DNA of 64,000 bases from Boswellia sacra (taxonomy: Eukaryota; Streptophyta; Magnoliopsida; Sapindales; Burseraceae): the NCBI GenBank assembly GCA_013180625.2, contig SNVD02002644.1, positions 1-64,000 of the forward strand. The letters run 5' to 3'. The first letter of the stretch is position 1. Every line of letters begins with the position of its first letter. A program made the translations under genes and the position numbers. This document shows, in pieces, positions 34,621 to 47,986 of the stretch. The notes beneath the pieces were generated by a model. The model made no database searches, was not told where the DNA came from, and saw only the letters and a list, made by a program, of their open reading frames with translations.

Positions 34621-37330
34621 TTTAATTTTTTTCATCAAATGGAGACATGTTTACTGGTTACTTTTAAGATTAATCCATTTCTTTAAATTTGAAAAATTAT
34701 TATCAATCCTTCAAAATAATTAAAACACATCAACTTTTATCAAAGACATTAATATTCTTTTCCAAAATAGTTGATAAATAAACATCTCAAAACATTAATC
34801 TAAGTTTTAACTCTTTGGAAGCTAGTACTGAGCTACTAGCCAACTGAAATGTAATATACTATGTGTCATGCATGGTAAAATTATAAAGACGAATTTGTGG
34901 TGATAATATAACACTTTAGCCATATATCCATCATGACCAAGGTTATATATGCTTGCTGTAAATAGTTAATTTTATAACAACACATTAAAGAGGTCCAGGC
35001 AAATAGTTTTACAGTGTGAATGTGACTTTGAGTGTTTGTTTGATAAAAATAGGCATTGTTTATTTACAGGAAGATGAAGATACAGAAATTACATTCAAGC
35101 TGTCATCCTCCTTGCTTCTCAATCAAGATTATCTTCCCTGACATTCTAACTAGCCAGTTGGTTTCTTTCAGTTCATTGTAAGCTGATTTAACAACTCAAT
35201 GAAGGAATTGATGTTACACATAAAATTTATAAAATATATAGCTGCATTCTTGCCTTGATAAAGTTTTACTTTTGGTGCAATAATTGATAATATTCATACG
35301 TCTTCCTAGGGACATTTCTACTTCTCCACGACATTCAAATGCAACTATATATAAACCTTAATTTGAAGCAAAAATCTCAATCAGCCATGCCCAATTTTCT
35401 GTTACTAATTACCAGTAAATAAATCAACGTATACGGTTGCTTCATCTTTGAATGAACCGAAGCTCTCACATGCAAAAATGTTCATAGTAACTGCTTATTG
35501 AAATTAAACATGTACTATAAGCCTCTATTACCTTATTTTAGCCCTTAAATTTATAGTGATCTAATATCATGTAGCCCTTTAATTAAGTATGGTCTAATGC
35601 CATGCATTAACGCTGCCTACCATCTGAGTGTCGTTCTGCTTCTACATATGTAATTCGATGACCTATCAACACTCGCATTTGAGATTTAACAAGTACGTGT
35701 ACCTAATATATTTTTCTTTTAAAATCTTGGAAATCAAGTTCAACTATTGGTAGCTAGTAATAGTACGTAGCACTAATAATAGATTGGTATTTATTACTCG
35801 AAGTTTCATGCATATAGCAATCTTATAATTAACAAGAATAATACCACACCTAAAAATAATTAATATAGAAATTGATAGAGTGGTGTAAAGGTCTTATCCT
35901 AGAAATATATCTAGGCCCGATTATTACTTATACCCTATTTATAATGGGACAATGACTCTCCTAATCTTATTTACATTTACTTAAATATTTATAATATTAG
36001 ATGATTACGAGTTATACGTTTGGTATTTTAAATACATTTTTATTATCATTCTCTTCTCCTTTTTTTTTTTTTTCCTTTTTGGCCCCCTCATTCATGAATC
36101 AAGAGCACCTCCATCCCTTTAACTTGCATAAATTGTGTTAGTTTGACAATTCCTTTAGGATAAAAGAATCTCTACCAAAAAATAATAATAATAATAAATA
36201 AAATCTCTACAAACATAACATAAAAAGAATAATTATAAAAATATATATCTATGGGCAAGGATATTTTAACACAATTCATTGATAAAAGCTTATGACCATT
36301 CATTTTACTAAATCTTGAGAATTAAAGTCAAAAAGTTATATTAAATGCTGTCAACTCATATATAATTTAAACCATTAAATTTTGCGAATCAATGATTATA
36401 AATTTGTGTCAAATTCTTATGTCAAAAGGTCCATTCCCTATTTGTAATGAATATGTAGTGAATTCTCTTAATTCTTTTGGGGAGAAAATCACATTATTAT
36501 TTTTACATATGGTGAATATATATGTAAAAATAGAATACTTAATGACTAATGAAAAAATAATAACACACTTTCAAAATTATATCCCAAATTTTGTATCACA
36601 AATAATGTATATTATATAAAGATTTGTCAAATAAATTGTGTAATGATATATAAGTGATGGGGTGTGATGTAATAATTTTAATTTAATATCATATCATTTG
36701 GAATATATAATTTTGGGATAAGTTCTTAATAAAAAGATGATTATTTGATAAGCCGGTCATAATAAATTCTAAATAAGTGTAATCATTTATCAGAACTTGA
36801 AGCGAAAACAAGCCGTTAATTTCCTATCTCTTTTATTGTAGTACAATATTATCTATTAGATTGGGGCTTATTAAAGAATAAGTGGGGTGCATATAGCATC
36901 AATCAAAAGGAAAATCCTCGCCAATAGGCCGGAACCCAAGTGAACATGACGCGCTGGGCGGCCCATCCCAGTGAGGGGTATGCCCATACTTGACAATGTG
37001 CATCAGAACATTAGACAATTAAAATATTTCATTATAATTTTACGAACTCATTTTCCTAATTCAAGAAATATTCTCATCAGACAATATATATGGGATCAAT
37101 ATCTTGAAACTTAATTCAACGAAATATATAAGTGAAACAATTAAAATTTCACGAACAATATGTGACATTAATATAAGCACATTTACTAATGATTTTTATT
37201 ATGAAACTTTCAAAAGAGATTATTGATCAGTTGATTAATTGAATATTATTGGTTATATTATATAATTCTCAAAATTATAAAGACAGATTGATAAAAATTT
37301 CACATTTAAAATTCGTATAAAGTGTATACT
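34621..37330. other. AT-rich intergenic DNA
   Basis: No gene or RNA supported. Scattered TA-rich tracts and a small (AAT)n run near 36182-36197. Confidence 0.5.
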
Positions 37331-37334
37331 TAAA

Positions 37335-38157
37335 GTGCATTTGGGGTTGCTGTTGCATAGTAGTTTTTGGATTCTATTACCAGCTACAGTCATTTTGGTG
37401 TTTGATAAACACTTACAAAACTGACTGTCCAAGATGTTGCTACTTAAAGAATCTATTTTTGTACTAAATTACAAAAGCAGGTAGGAGCAATTTTTAAAAA
37501 ATTAGATTTTGAAAAGCTAAAATTTAGATGGACCAAAATATCAAAATTATCGTTATAATTTAATATAGATCCAAAAATACCTTTATATATTACAAATTTA
37601 AAATTAATTAATTAGTTGATAAATTGCAAATTAAATATATTTTTAATTTTTTATAAAATAAATTTTAAAGAAATAAAAAATAGTCCCAAAGTTGTAGCCG
37701 ATTCTGACTATCCTCTACAATTTCTAGCGGTAGGGGGAAAGGCGACTGGCAACGGCTGTTGCTCCAGTGACCTTATTTTTACTTTTTTATTTTCTTGGTA
37801 TTAAAAAAAGAAATTATTATATTTATATATAAAATATTATAATTTTGAATTTAAATAATAAATTAATAAATATAAAATTATTTTTTATTTATTTTTATAA
37901 TAATTTTATATAAATTTAAATTTTAATAACATTACTTTTAAAAAATGTATACCTTTGTATTTTTACTAAAAATTAGCTTTTGAAAATTAAGTTTACTAAA
38001 TATATGTTCATAGCTTTTTATCAGAACAACAATTTAAAAAAGTTAATGTACCAAACACCCTAAACTTTTTGAAACAGCATTGTTAAAATCAGATTTTTTC
38101 TACAGCACTTTTCCACAGCAATTTTTCATATCACAACAATCTCCAACACACCCTATA
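37335..38157. mobile_element. Candidate MITE (about 0.8 kb)
   Basis: The left end AGTGCATTTGGGGTTGCTGTTG and the reverse complement of the right end, AGGGTGTGTTGGAGATTGTTG, are imperfectly similar, with a GTGTTTGGTTG-like theme common at ends of plant MITEs. The interior is AT-rich with a small GC-richer island (37690-37770). No clear target duplication, so boundaries are approximate. Confidence 0.4.
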
Positions 38158-38849
38158 TAGAAAATATTTTTAGTGCAAAATAATCTTTCTTTTGTGTTTG
38201 CATATGCGATCCAAAATAATTTCCACGCATTCCATCCGCTCTTTTTGGCGTAGGCATGAAAGAGAATGGGACAATATTTTTAATGTTCGGGAGATTGATA
38301 TGTTCGATACAATATTAATAGGGTTTGATCACGAATTCAGAAATATTCTCAGTACTTTTTTTTCCATGTATATACTCATAATTTAAAAGTTGAAAATATT
38401 ATGAAAAAAAGTTGAGGACGTATATGATTTTATAAAATTACTTTTCTCATCAATTTTCAACCCAAACAAAACTCATTTTAGTTGCAATTTTTAAGCATTT
38501 AAATATTGAACTATTAATTTGGTAGTGGCTATCTTGATATAATCTTTAAATTATAAGCATAACTCAGGTAAAATTTTGATTAAAAAATTAATAATATTAC
38601 ATGTATTTAGAAAATTATAAGGATGTGAAGGGTATATTTTTAAGACCATGAATGATCCCACCTTTACATTATTCATAAATTGTCTTTAAGACTAAAGAAC
38701 CATGAGAACAAAATACAAAAACTAAAAATTGTTCTAGAAAAAGCATTTGAAACACTTTTTTTTTAATTTCTTGTATCCCCACATTTTTCAAAAGTAAAAA
38801 GTTTTGTCTAAATTTTTAAACCAAATGAACCCTAAATTATAGTTAGTGA

Positions 38850-39430
38850 CACGACCCGCCCCTAGCTAACACGAGTGAATCGTGCCTAAAACTATGATAA
38901 GAAATTTTAACTTTTTAAAATATGCTACTTTAAGAAAATTTAACAGTCTCCCCTGCATTTTAGACTAATCCCCCTGCCAAGTACACAAAACTCAACACTT
39001 TTAAAATATTTACATAACTACTAACTTCCTTTTTGAGACCTTAAGTCCTCTATTAAAATAAGGGTATCTCCAAAATAGTCATTAAGATAAAATTTGGCCT
39101 CCGGCCTCAAATATAATTAATTTACAATTCAAAAAGTTTACAACTAGGATTTTAATATAAGTTTCCTCAAAAATTCATGCATGATGAGTAGACAAAAGTT
39201 TTTAAAGGAAACTAAAACAAAATCCTTTATATATATACAGTATCAAAAAAATACACATATGTAAAAAAAAAAAGTCATCTACAAAAGTGAAACAAGATAT
39301 CAAAACGAAGGAGCTCAAAGCATTATCAAGTAGCCAAACCTCAAGCAGCTACTAGCGTTCTGACTGAACACTGCAATCTCCTGGGAAAAAAATGGATTAA
39401 AAAAAAAGTAGGGTGATTATAACCTTAGTG
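38850..39430 (-). other. Possible retroelement-derived block
   Basis: On the minus strand it ends with GGGGCGGGTCGTGTCAC, a phrase seen at the ends of several plant LTR families, and contains a short inverted motif around GGCACGATTCACTCGTG. No partner LTR, PBS or coding part is present, so the identity is uncertain. Confidence 0.25.
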
Positions 39431-39634
39431 AGTGGGATAGAGTCATTAAAATAGATAAAAATTTGCATAAGATAAAATAATATACCATAACAATTAATTA
39501 ATTACTTTGAAAGGGTTCTCTTTTTGCTAAGAGATTTTATTGTCAAACTTAAAACTATACTCGACTTCTTGTTCTATCTAAAATTCGGTTTCGGAAAGTA
39601 TTTAACACATGTACAAGCGTAAATGTATACATAC

Positions 39635-39815
39635 CTGGCGGATATGCAAGCTTCAAAATGGTGCCAACACCTCTATCACCTTGAATGACTTCTACCTTGC
39701 CAAGAACATCTGCTAGCAATTCAGTTACAAGTCTGCCAAGCTCAGTGCCGCTATAGACATCCCACACCATGGCACCTGGAGCCCCTACCGTATCCTTTGA
39801 GAGCCGGCTGTGCAT
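39635..39815 (-). pseudogene. Orphan first exon of a PR10/norcoclaurine-synthase-like gene
   Basis: From ATG 39815 the exon reads MHSRLSKDTVGAPGAMVWDV, then KVEVIQGDRGVGTILKLAYP, matching exon 1 of the gene at 18882-18699 with one codon fewer and an intact GTATGT donor at 39634. The glycine-rich loop has GDRGVG instead of GDGGVG. No second exon could be found in the next 1.6 kb, where the duplicate would need it. It is best read as a truncated duplicate, although a transcript running into intron sequence would give a short protein of 86 residues. Confidence 0.8.
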
Positions 39816-39829
39816 CTCATGATCTTCTT

Positions 39830-41760
39830 TGCTTTTTGATAGGATTCTATTGTGGGTGTGAAGTTCAGTTGTAATGGTTTTGGCAAAATTTAGTAGGAAA
39901 GAACTATCCGAAGTTGGTCTTATTATAGGGGAGAGTGCGCGTGCCTGCTGTTATGCCTGTTATTACTGTTGAAAGTCCGGGCATTCATTGTATTAATTAA
40001 AGGGAAGAAATATTTTAACATAAAATTTTTACAAAATTTATTAAAACAAATTTATAGCTATTGAGCTCATAAAATTCAATGATTAAGATTGAAAATCAAC
40101 AAATTATATTTAATATTGTCAAACTCATCAATCATCTTAATCATTAAATCTTGTAAAAATAATGGTTAGAAAATTGTATCTAATTATACGTCAAAAACTT
40201 TTGTCAAAATATTCCTTCCCTTAATTAAATATTCATAACAATACATGAAATTTTTTTGCAATTATTGTTCTAATAACCACATGGCTACATAATCTAAGAT
40301 CGAAGGTTGGATAGATTCATAAACGTCAAAATATATACATGTAATAAACAATAAGTAAATTTTAAGCTTATTCTACAATTGCTTTTAAGTTATATTCTGA
40401 TTTTTGTACTCTTGAATTTCCTTTGATTAGTTTTCCAAATTACGCAATCGCTTTATTATATTAAACCCGGATCCATCGCTGAAGAAATATAGATGAAACT
40501 TATTTTATTTATTTATTTATTAACCTTATGCGCTTAGACTTGATTATCCTTTTTCCCTTTTTTTGCCTTCCCGGTCCAATATTTGTTCTCAAAAGTCTTC
40601 TTTTTCGGTGTAGAACTCCAAATTGTTGACAAACCTTTCCCTTTCTTTCAGTGATCTTACTACAAATTTTGAAAAAAATTAAATTCCTGCAGGCACGAAA
40701 ACTTTTTCTTTTTCTTTCTTAATTATCATAATTATTTTTATGATAATATTACACTTATAAAGGCTGTATACAGAATTGATGTGATATCAAATGAATGAAA
40801 AAATTAATATGACTCATGTGATATTGAATTAATGGTGAACATATAAAGCTTATCTATAAATTTTATATACAAACTTTATAAATATATCATTACTTTTATC
40901 ACTATAATATGTCAACTCGAAGATTATCCCCAAATTCTCCGACTGTCTTTTGTCCCCAAAGAAATCGTTTTTCGCCGCTCGTCTTTATAAACTATAGACA
41001 ATTGTCTCATCGTCTTCATCTTTTTAGCGCCGACTCTTCGTTAACTATAATAATGAACTAACAAAGTGAACCATAATTTTTGATTAAAAAGCCAGACAAG
41101 ACTAGAAAACTTTTATCATATGGATTCTAGTACTGTCAATGAATTATTAAATCTTGCCTCAACAACAACATTGTTATAATATAGAATAAATTTTATGCTA
41201 AATTTCAAGGAAAATTAATGATTTCATTCATGTTAACCTTTAATTTGTCTGTTTGAATCGATCTCATCACATGCTGTAAGTTGAACTGACCATATTCATA
41301 GATTCCTCCCTAAAATTTAATAATTCATGAATTATTAAGTTTAGATATGCTTTCACTTAACTAATACTTTTGCTTTTGCATGACAAGTTTCATGACGTTT
41401 TTCTATTTCTTATAGGTTATATTTAATTATTTTTTAAAGAAAGTAAATAATAAAACACTTGAAAGAGAAAGAATGACACAACATTTTATTTTGAAAAATA
41501 AAGAGAATAAATCAATTAAGTTACATTAGATGGATTATCAGCAAAAACCTTTCATAAATTGTTTTTCTTTACCTGCGCTTTTTCAATTAAACATTGTAAG
41601 TATGATGTTTCTTAATAAAATTATAAAATAAATAGCCCACATCTCTTAATTGATAAAACTGCATAAATAAAATTTTAGAAAAGTTAAATCAATAAAATTG
41701 ATTTATTTTTATTAAAAATTTACCTATTCGTTTAATGGGATGACTCATGGACATGGTTAG
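39830..41760. other. AT-rich intergenic DNA
   Basis: No gene or bounded element recognised. Confidence 0.45.
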
Positions 41761-41761
41761 G

Positions 41762-41913
41762 TAAGGTGATACTGCATCTCGGCCCATTTCTAACTCCACC
41801 GTGGAAGCCTAACTTCACAGCCAATTTCGTTAACAACAATCTAAGGTAATATGCATCTTGGCCCATTTCTAATACACTGTTGAAGCCCAACGTCGCAGCT
41901 AATTTCGTTAACG
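41762..41913. repeat. Tandem duplication, 80-bp unit, two copies
   Basis: Units start TAAGGTGATACTGCATCTCG (41762) and TAAGGTAATATGCATCTTGG (41842) and both run through GGCCCATTTCTAA to AATTTCGTTAAC. No coding. Confidence 0.8.
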
Positions 41914-43479
41914 AGTAAAAGGTCCAATGAGGTCCATGTATCCTAGCCCACTACCCGCAATGGATTCTTTTTCTTAGAAGACCTTGTTTTCCTAATGCTA
42001 ATATTATTAGAATTTCTTTACTTTATTACCTTCACGATCAGGATTTTATGTTTTATCATTCTGATACAAAGTGCCTTGTTTTCTCTAGCTATAACTAGAA
42101 ATTAACAAAATAGGAAAAATAGAAAAACTTTTTACTATTTTCAAATATTTTTATTTATTTTCGTACTCAATTCTAAATTATTTTCTTAACTAATTCGAAA
42201 AATAATAAATTAATAATATATAATATTTTGAGGATTATATATTAAAACTATCTTCTTCTTGTTTTCAAAGATCTATATGTACCCAAAATGTTTTGTTATG
42301 TTATTTCATTTTCCAATTGTTATTTATAAGGAAATTTTAGAAAACAACTTAACATTTCTTCCAACATCAATGAGAACAAAAACAATGTTTTCTAGTAATT
42401 GTGCAAATCATTCAAAGAAAAATGAGCCAATTTCTGAGTAGTGTCACATCTGATGATGAAGCTGAAAGAAAAAAATACCAAAAGTTAAACCAGTTTGTTA
42501 GGTCTTTAGTTTTTTTTTTTTCCCATTCTCAAACAAAAACCTTGTAGAATGTGTGATTTCTCAAGTAGAGGGATAATAATTAAACTTGTTGTCGACTTCC
42601 TGATTTGAGCGTATATCATATCTGATAATGAAGCAGAAAACCAGAAAGGGTCAAAGGAATTTGAATTGAAGTTAAGGAAATATATGGAACTAAACTCTAT
42701 GATGAAAAATGTTCAAATTTAACTTGAATTTAATACAAGAAAGACGAAGTATTCAAAAACTCAACAACGATTTGCATGTACTTATAAGAAATAGATTTTC
42801 AGAAAAAATATATATTGTTTAAAGAATTAATGTAAAATTTAAGCATGAATAGGGAAAAAAACGAAAAGTTCACTTATTATTTTAGTTTTATTCGTTTTCT
42901 TATATTGACATTTCTGTCCTTTTTTAAGAAATGTTTTTATTGATTTTTATATATTTTCTTTCCTTTATAAGTATCTTATTATAAACAGAAATTTAATATT
43001 ATTCCGTGTTATTGATTAAGATAACTGGTTAATAGAATTATTACAATATACTTCTTTTTAGGAATTGTATTTTTATTATGGATTTGAAATTGTATTTTTG
43101 GTCGATTCAAATTATATATTATTTTTGCCATCAAATAGCAAGTAATCTATCTAATGTTAGATGTAAACCATTACAGATCCATCTCACAATTAGTTCAACA
43201 TAAACACTACAAAAATTATTGTTGCTTAGATGAACTACCCTACATTACCAATGAGACGCAATTACAAGTTCAATAACGTTAATTAAGTCTATTTAGGATT
43301 GAATTAGTGAGTTTTGATCTTTTAAATAAATAACTAATGACTAGGAAATTAGAACTTGAATTTTTTTACTTCAGTTTGAGACAATAATTTTTGGTCGTTA
43401 ATTTATAATAATTAGTAATCCAAAGAAGTAATTAATAATTAATAGTCATTAATTTATAATAATTAATAATCTTCTATAG
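41914..43479. other. AT-rich intergenic DNA
   Basis: No gene or bounded element recognised; a few short A-rich open frames only. Confidence 0.45.
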
Positions 43480-43895
43480 CATTGTGTTTTCAAGGAGAAA
43501 TTGTTCATTGGTAGGAGAAGAAAAAAGGAGAAAACTTTTTAGAACTTTGCGGAATTGTGCAATTGCTGCTCTTTTACGGGTTATATGGCAAGAAAGGAAC
43601 AAAAAGTTTTAAAGGAAAATACACAATATAGCTATTGAGTTATGGTATAAAAGTTATTTTGTTCCTTCTCTATAGGCATCAATCTTAAAGGAATTCCAAG
43701 TCTTCTCATTCTTCTTTATTCATCTTAATTGGGAGGGGTCTTGGAGGATTAACTGTATAATTATTGTATTTTAGTTGGCTAGGGGAGAGGGCTCTTCAAT
43801 TGTATAGTTTCTCATGGATATGGTCGAAGTCATACTTGTAATACCTTTCCTTTTAGAGTTTTATAAATCTCATTAGCTTTTAGTTATTGGATTAT
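43480..43895 (+). mobile_element. LINE (L1-type) 3' tail fragment
   Basis: Across two frames the sequence reads like the C-terminal zinc-binding part of a plant LINE reverse-transcriptase protein: FAELCNCC, ALLRVIWQERNKK, ELWYKSYFVPSL, ASILKEFQVFSF, then IHLNWEGSW, followed by an untranslated tail ending ATAAATCTCATTAGC. Stops and frame changes are present. Short 5'-truncated copies are the normal state of LINE insertions. Confidence 0.55.
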
Positions 43896-44560
43896 AATAG
43901 ATGAATGGTTAAGAATTAATCTTAAATTTTTTTAGTACAAACAGTCTAATCTATAACTAAATAAACGAAAAAAAAAAGGAACTAGGAATTGGCAGTGTTG
44001 TTTGTTTGTGTATTTTGAGTTTTTCTTTTCAAAATTTGATAAGAATATATTTTTAATTGTAATTTTTTTTAATATTGAAAATGATATACAGTTAGATATT
44101 GTTTTAAATGTATTGATAAATATACGTATTTTAAAAATAGTTTTCGAAATACATAAGCAAACAAGCTTCATTTCCCCAACTAAAAATATGGAATTCGCTA
44201 TGTTGCTGGTCGTAGCGATCATCAATATATGGATATCTCCCAGTTGTGATCGACTATTTGCATCATTAGGAAGATCTAATGGTTGTTGCTGGTCCAATTC
44301 TGTAATAAGTTGTTTATTAGAAACGTTCACTTTAACCGTTAGTCAAAAGATCACTTTTTATTTGACCTGCTGTTGGCTCACAAAGGAGAAAGCTAATTTA
44401 AGCAATTAACCACTCTGCAAGTCTCTCTGATTCTTTGTCAAAAAAAAAAAGAGAAAAATATTTATCAAAATTCACCGTACGCAGAAGGAAATCTCAAACC
44501 TGGCTCAGTGAAGGTCAAAAAAATTGATCTTATTTTTCTATTAGTACAACAAAACCAGTT
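43896..44560. other. Intergenic DNA with overlapping opposite open frames
   Basis: Open frames of 132 codons (minus, 44330-43932) and 135 codons (plus, 44002-44409) overlap on opposite strands. Both are rich in Ile, Phe and Asn with no domain I know. I treat both as chance openness in AT-rich DNA; at most one could be real. Confidence 0.4.
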
Positions 44561-44564
44561 TAAC

Positions 44565-44640
44565 CGGCCTCTAAACAACCGATAGCCACTCATTTAGACA
44601 TGTTAATATACCCAAAAGAGGCTTATCTTGCCGGGTTGAA
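44565..44640 (-). pseudogene. Relic of a PME promoter (coding part lost)
   Basis: On the minus strand AAGCCTCTTTTGGG, ATTAACATGTCTAAAT and GGCTATCGG line up with the core promoter module of the intact PME gene. No PME exon follows within the next 0.6 kb. Segment 46370-46640 upstream matches the same upstream segment of the other PME copies. Confidence 0.5.
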
Positions 44641-46369
44641 ATTTTTCTTCTCCCAAAGAATCTTACATTACTGCTTTATTTTAACTTTTTAATTTGATAC
44701 AAAGCTAAGCTTGATGTTAATTAACGTCACGGAACAACATTATTATCCAGTAATTATCGTTTAATTGCTTGCAATAGATGATCATCTTTTAACCTTTGTA
44801 ATAGCGTTTTTGGTTTCCATGATGATCCGGATAAACTTCAATCTTAAAAAAGATGAAAAAAAAAAGTTAATTTCTTTTATTAGCTAATTTTTATCAATAG
44901 ATGATCGCTATATGAGGACTCAACGAGTGAGTCAAAGCTAGTCTCATAAATCGGCCGAAAATACACGAGGAATCTTTTACTTTCTAACAAGCAAGATCAA
45001 TTTGATTTGTTTTGTTTTGTGTATGTTCTATTAATTTTATCCTTTACGTGAAATTCTTCCTTGGCTTCAAACAAAGTACATACAAAATGGAAAAAGTCTT
45101 TAATGAGACAAGTGTTCTACGTTATCTCATTCGTCATCTCAATAAAATCTATTTATTTCATAAATAATTACTAATGTTATAATATTATTGGATGGTAAAT
45201 GATGAGGAGAAAAAAAAAAAAAGAAAAAGCTCTACCATTAAAAGGAACTAAAAAAAAAAGGGGGTATATATGTATAACTACATCTATTTTCTATATATAA
45301 TTAACTCCATTCCTTTCTAATATTTTTAACTATTAAAATTAAAATCGAATAAGTGAGTAAAATTTTAACAAGGACGATGTATATATTTAATACAAAGTTA
45401 ATCGATTAATGCTTAATTAAATGAAAAATACAATTAAGTAAAGCAAGTAATTTATATTATAATTTGATATATAAAACAAGTGAATTCATAACTGGAGGAA
45501 GAAAAATTCATTAGCAAGTCATAGTTTAGGGATTACTTTTTTATTTTAAATTAATTTTCATTAAATAAAGTATTATGCTATTGAAGTTCTATTTGATAGA
45601 CATTTATTTTCAAAATTAATGTCTAAAAAAAATTAAACAGTAAGTGTAAGAACAATAATATGAAGAATATTTTGGGGGACAGATGTCCATAAGTCATGTC
45701 CATATATAAAATCGAGTTAACTTATTGGCCTGCTAAATATTTATAAAAATAAGACCAATATAAGCAACGATATATTTTATTTGGACAACTCTAAAATTAG
45801 CTTATCAAAAGTCTTGCGAACACAATTTTTTCCACAAGATATTATAAAAATTGAACTGATAATTTTCAAGTTTCGGGCCTAACTTGCCTCATTAGTCATT
45901 TTTCTGACTTAATAGATGCCAAGATGGACACACAAAGAGACGCCAATTTCATTCCAATTTCCAATTGGTGTCACTTTTATATTTCTACCTTTCTTTCTCT
46001 GTTTTGCTATTTAGAGATTGCGAAAACTATATTGTCAAATGCTACCCGAAGCTCAAATTTCAGGAATATTACAACAATACTACTTTGTTGTTTTGACTCA
46101 TGAAAATTTGGAACTTTCTCGGCAAAAACCACTTCAATTAACATCCTTTTCCAAGTATATGAATTAAGCCCATATTTGCAACTAATCCTCTACCCATCTT
46201 GAAGAGGTAAATAGATTGAATTGAACGTTCCTAGGTAGATAATAAATAACAATCCAATCTTCACAAACCCTATATTTTATTTCATCTATTTAACTAACAT
46301 GGTGAATTTTAGGCAAGGATTTGGAAGTTGGGGAAATCTAGATGAAGATTTATAATTCCAATGTAACCA
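44641..46369. other. Intergenic DNA, partly related to the PME upstream region
   Basis: AATCTTTTACTTT(C/G)TAACAAGCAAGAT at about 44970 also occurs at about 34316, and ACGGAACAACA near 44730 recalls TCGGAACAACA at 33670. The rest shows no gene. Confidence 0.4.
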
Positions 46370-46640
46370 TTCAAGGAAACCAAGTTAAATAAGCAAAGAA
46401 AAAGTTGAAATTTGTTAAAAGAAATTTTGGAGGGGAAGGTCGGTTTGTTGCAAAGAGATATATACATATCCAAAAATATTTACAAATTCAATAAAGTAAC
46501 TTGTAAATATAGAGAATGAGGTAAGATTAGGAGAAAACTCCGGCAAGCTTTACTATCCTCTTAACTCCCCCATTGACTAGTGAAGCCGAATGAGGTCATC
46601 TGTGTGCTGTAATCCAAAGACAAAGACTTCAATGTTGGCT
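46370..46640 (-). repeat. Dispersed PME-upstream segment, copy 3
   Basis: Read on the minus strand it matches 14430-14770 in order: CTAGTCAATGG, AGCTTGCCGG, TCTCCTAATCTTACCTCATTC, TATCTCTTTGCAACAAAC. With the promoter relic at 44.6 kb it marks a fourth block of the PME family. Confidence 0.6.
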
Positions 46641-47780
46641 CACTCAGAAATTTTCTTGTTGGATAATTTTAACCACACTGGAGATTGAATAATACATATA
46701 TATCCTTTCGACTATTAAATATTATATATAAAACCAGCCATACATGAAATCATGAAACTCATGAGATGATATACATTTGACGAAGCTGAGAAAGTCAGCT
46801 TTGTAATTGTGCAGGTAATTGCTTGTATGTTAAAGATTTATAAGATTCCCAGAAGCTTCTTAAACGTCACTTTTCGTCAGTGATTGAAGCTATAGCTCAA
46901 GGCTGGTATTCTGCGAAGTTAATTTAATTTGACACAATGCGCATGAGTTTAATGAAAGAATTCAATGTATGTCGGCGTACGAAAAACCTGGTGATTATTT
47001 TTTTCTGTTGGTGTGTTGCTTAATATTATCATGCATGTTCTCATAAATTAATTCCACTTATTTGATATTTGCCTAAAATTAAGTAGTCCTTTATTAATTT
47101 TTTTAATTCTAAAATTCAGCATTTCCTTAGTTTGAAAATTGTTATTTGTTACCAATTAATCTTTTTAAAATTTTGAGATATTAATGTCAAAAATATAATA
47201 TTATTCTTTGAATTAATTAAATATATAGAATTTATTAAAAAGTTTGAAATTACAATCAGTTGCATTTATACAAGTTTAAGGAAGAATGGGGTGGTATGTA
47301 TCTCACAATACCGTTTAAAGTGTAAAAAATTCAGTGGACGATCGATGAGGACATCCAAGATGTTGTCAAGTAATTAATGTTGTAGAAGCAATATAAGCCA
47401 CGACATGACCTGAAGACTCAACCAGCAATAAAAAGTAGGTAAACTGTTATGAAATGATTTGAATTGTAGACAATTAATGGAAAATCTACGCACGTAAGTG
47501 GAAAGCAATCATACTTAAGACGACCCACGAAAAGATTCGGTTTTAATTTGAATGTGAGTTTGTTTTAAATTTATGGTCAATTCAAATTTAAGAGAAATAC
47601 GTGTTAATATTTTTTTAATTTGGCTGCTTATCCATAATTATTTTTTTTATTTGAGTCGGTGTTGATACTAATTATTATATATAATTCTAATCATTTATTA
47701 TTTGTTAACTTATTTCCAGTCTCAAGATACGTACCCATGCCAATTAATTATAGTCAAGGAAAATTAGGCATGAAGAGAGA
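46641..47780. other. AT-rich intergenic DNA
   Basis: No gene or bounded element recognised. Confidence 0.45.
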
Positions 47781-47986
47781 GATCAATTGTGGTATAAAAT
47801 GAAAGATATTGAAAAACGATGAGAGAAAAAAGAAATAACTAAGAAGAAAAATGTGCCCTTTTGCTCTTCTAAAATTCGAATATGATCAATTGTGGTATAA
47901 AATGAAAGGCATTGAAAAACGTTGGGAGAATAAAGAAATAATTAAGAAGAAAAATGTGCCCTTTTGCCCTTCTCAAATTCGAATAT
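47781..47986. repeat. Tandem duplication, 103-bp unit, two copies
   Basis: Both units begin GATCAATTGTGGTATAAAAT (47781 and 47884) and end AAATTCGAATAT. They differ at a handful of positions, so the duplication is fairly recent. No coding. Confidence 0.9.

Noticed and set aside
43932..44409. Overlapping 132- and 135-codon frames on opposite strands
   Set aside because: Low-complexity AT-driven composition and mutual overlap; no domain.
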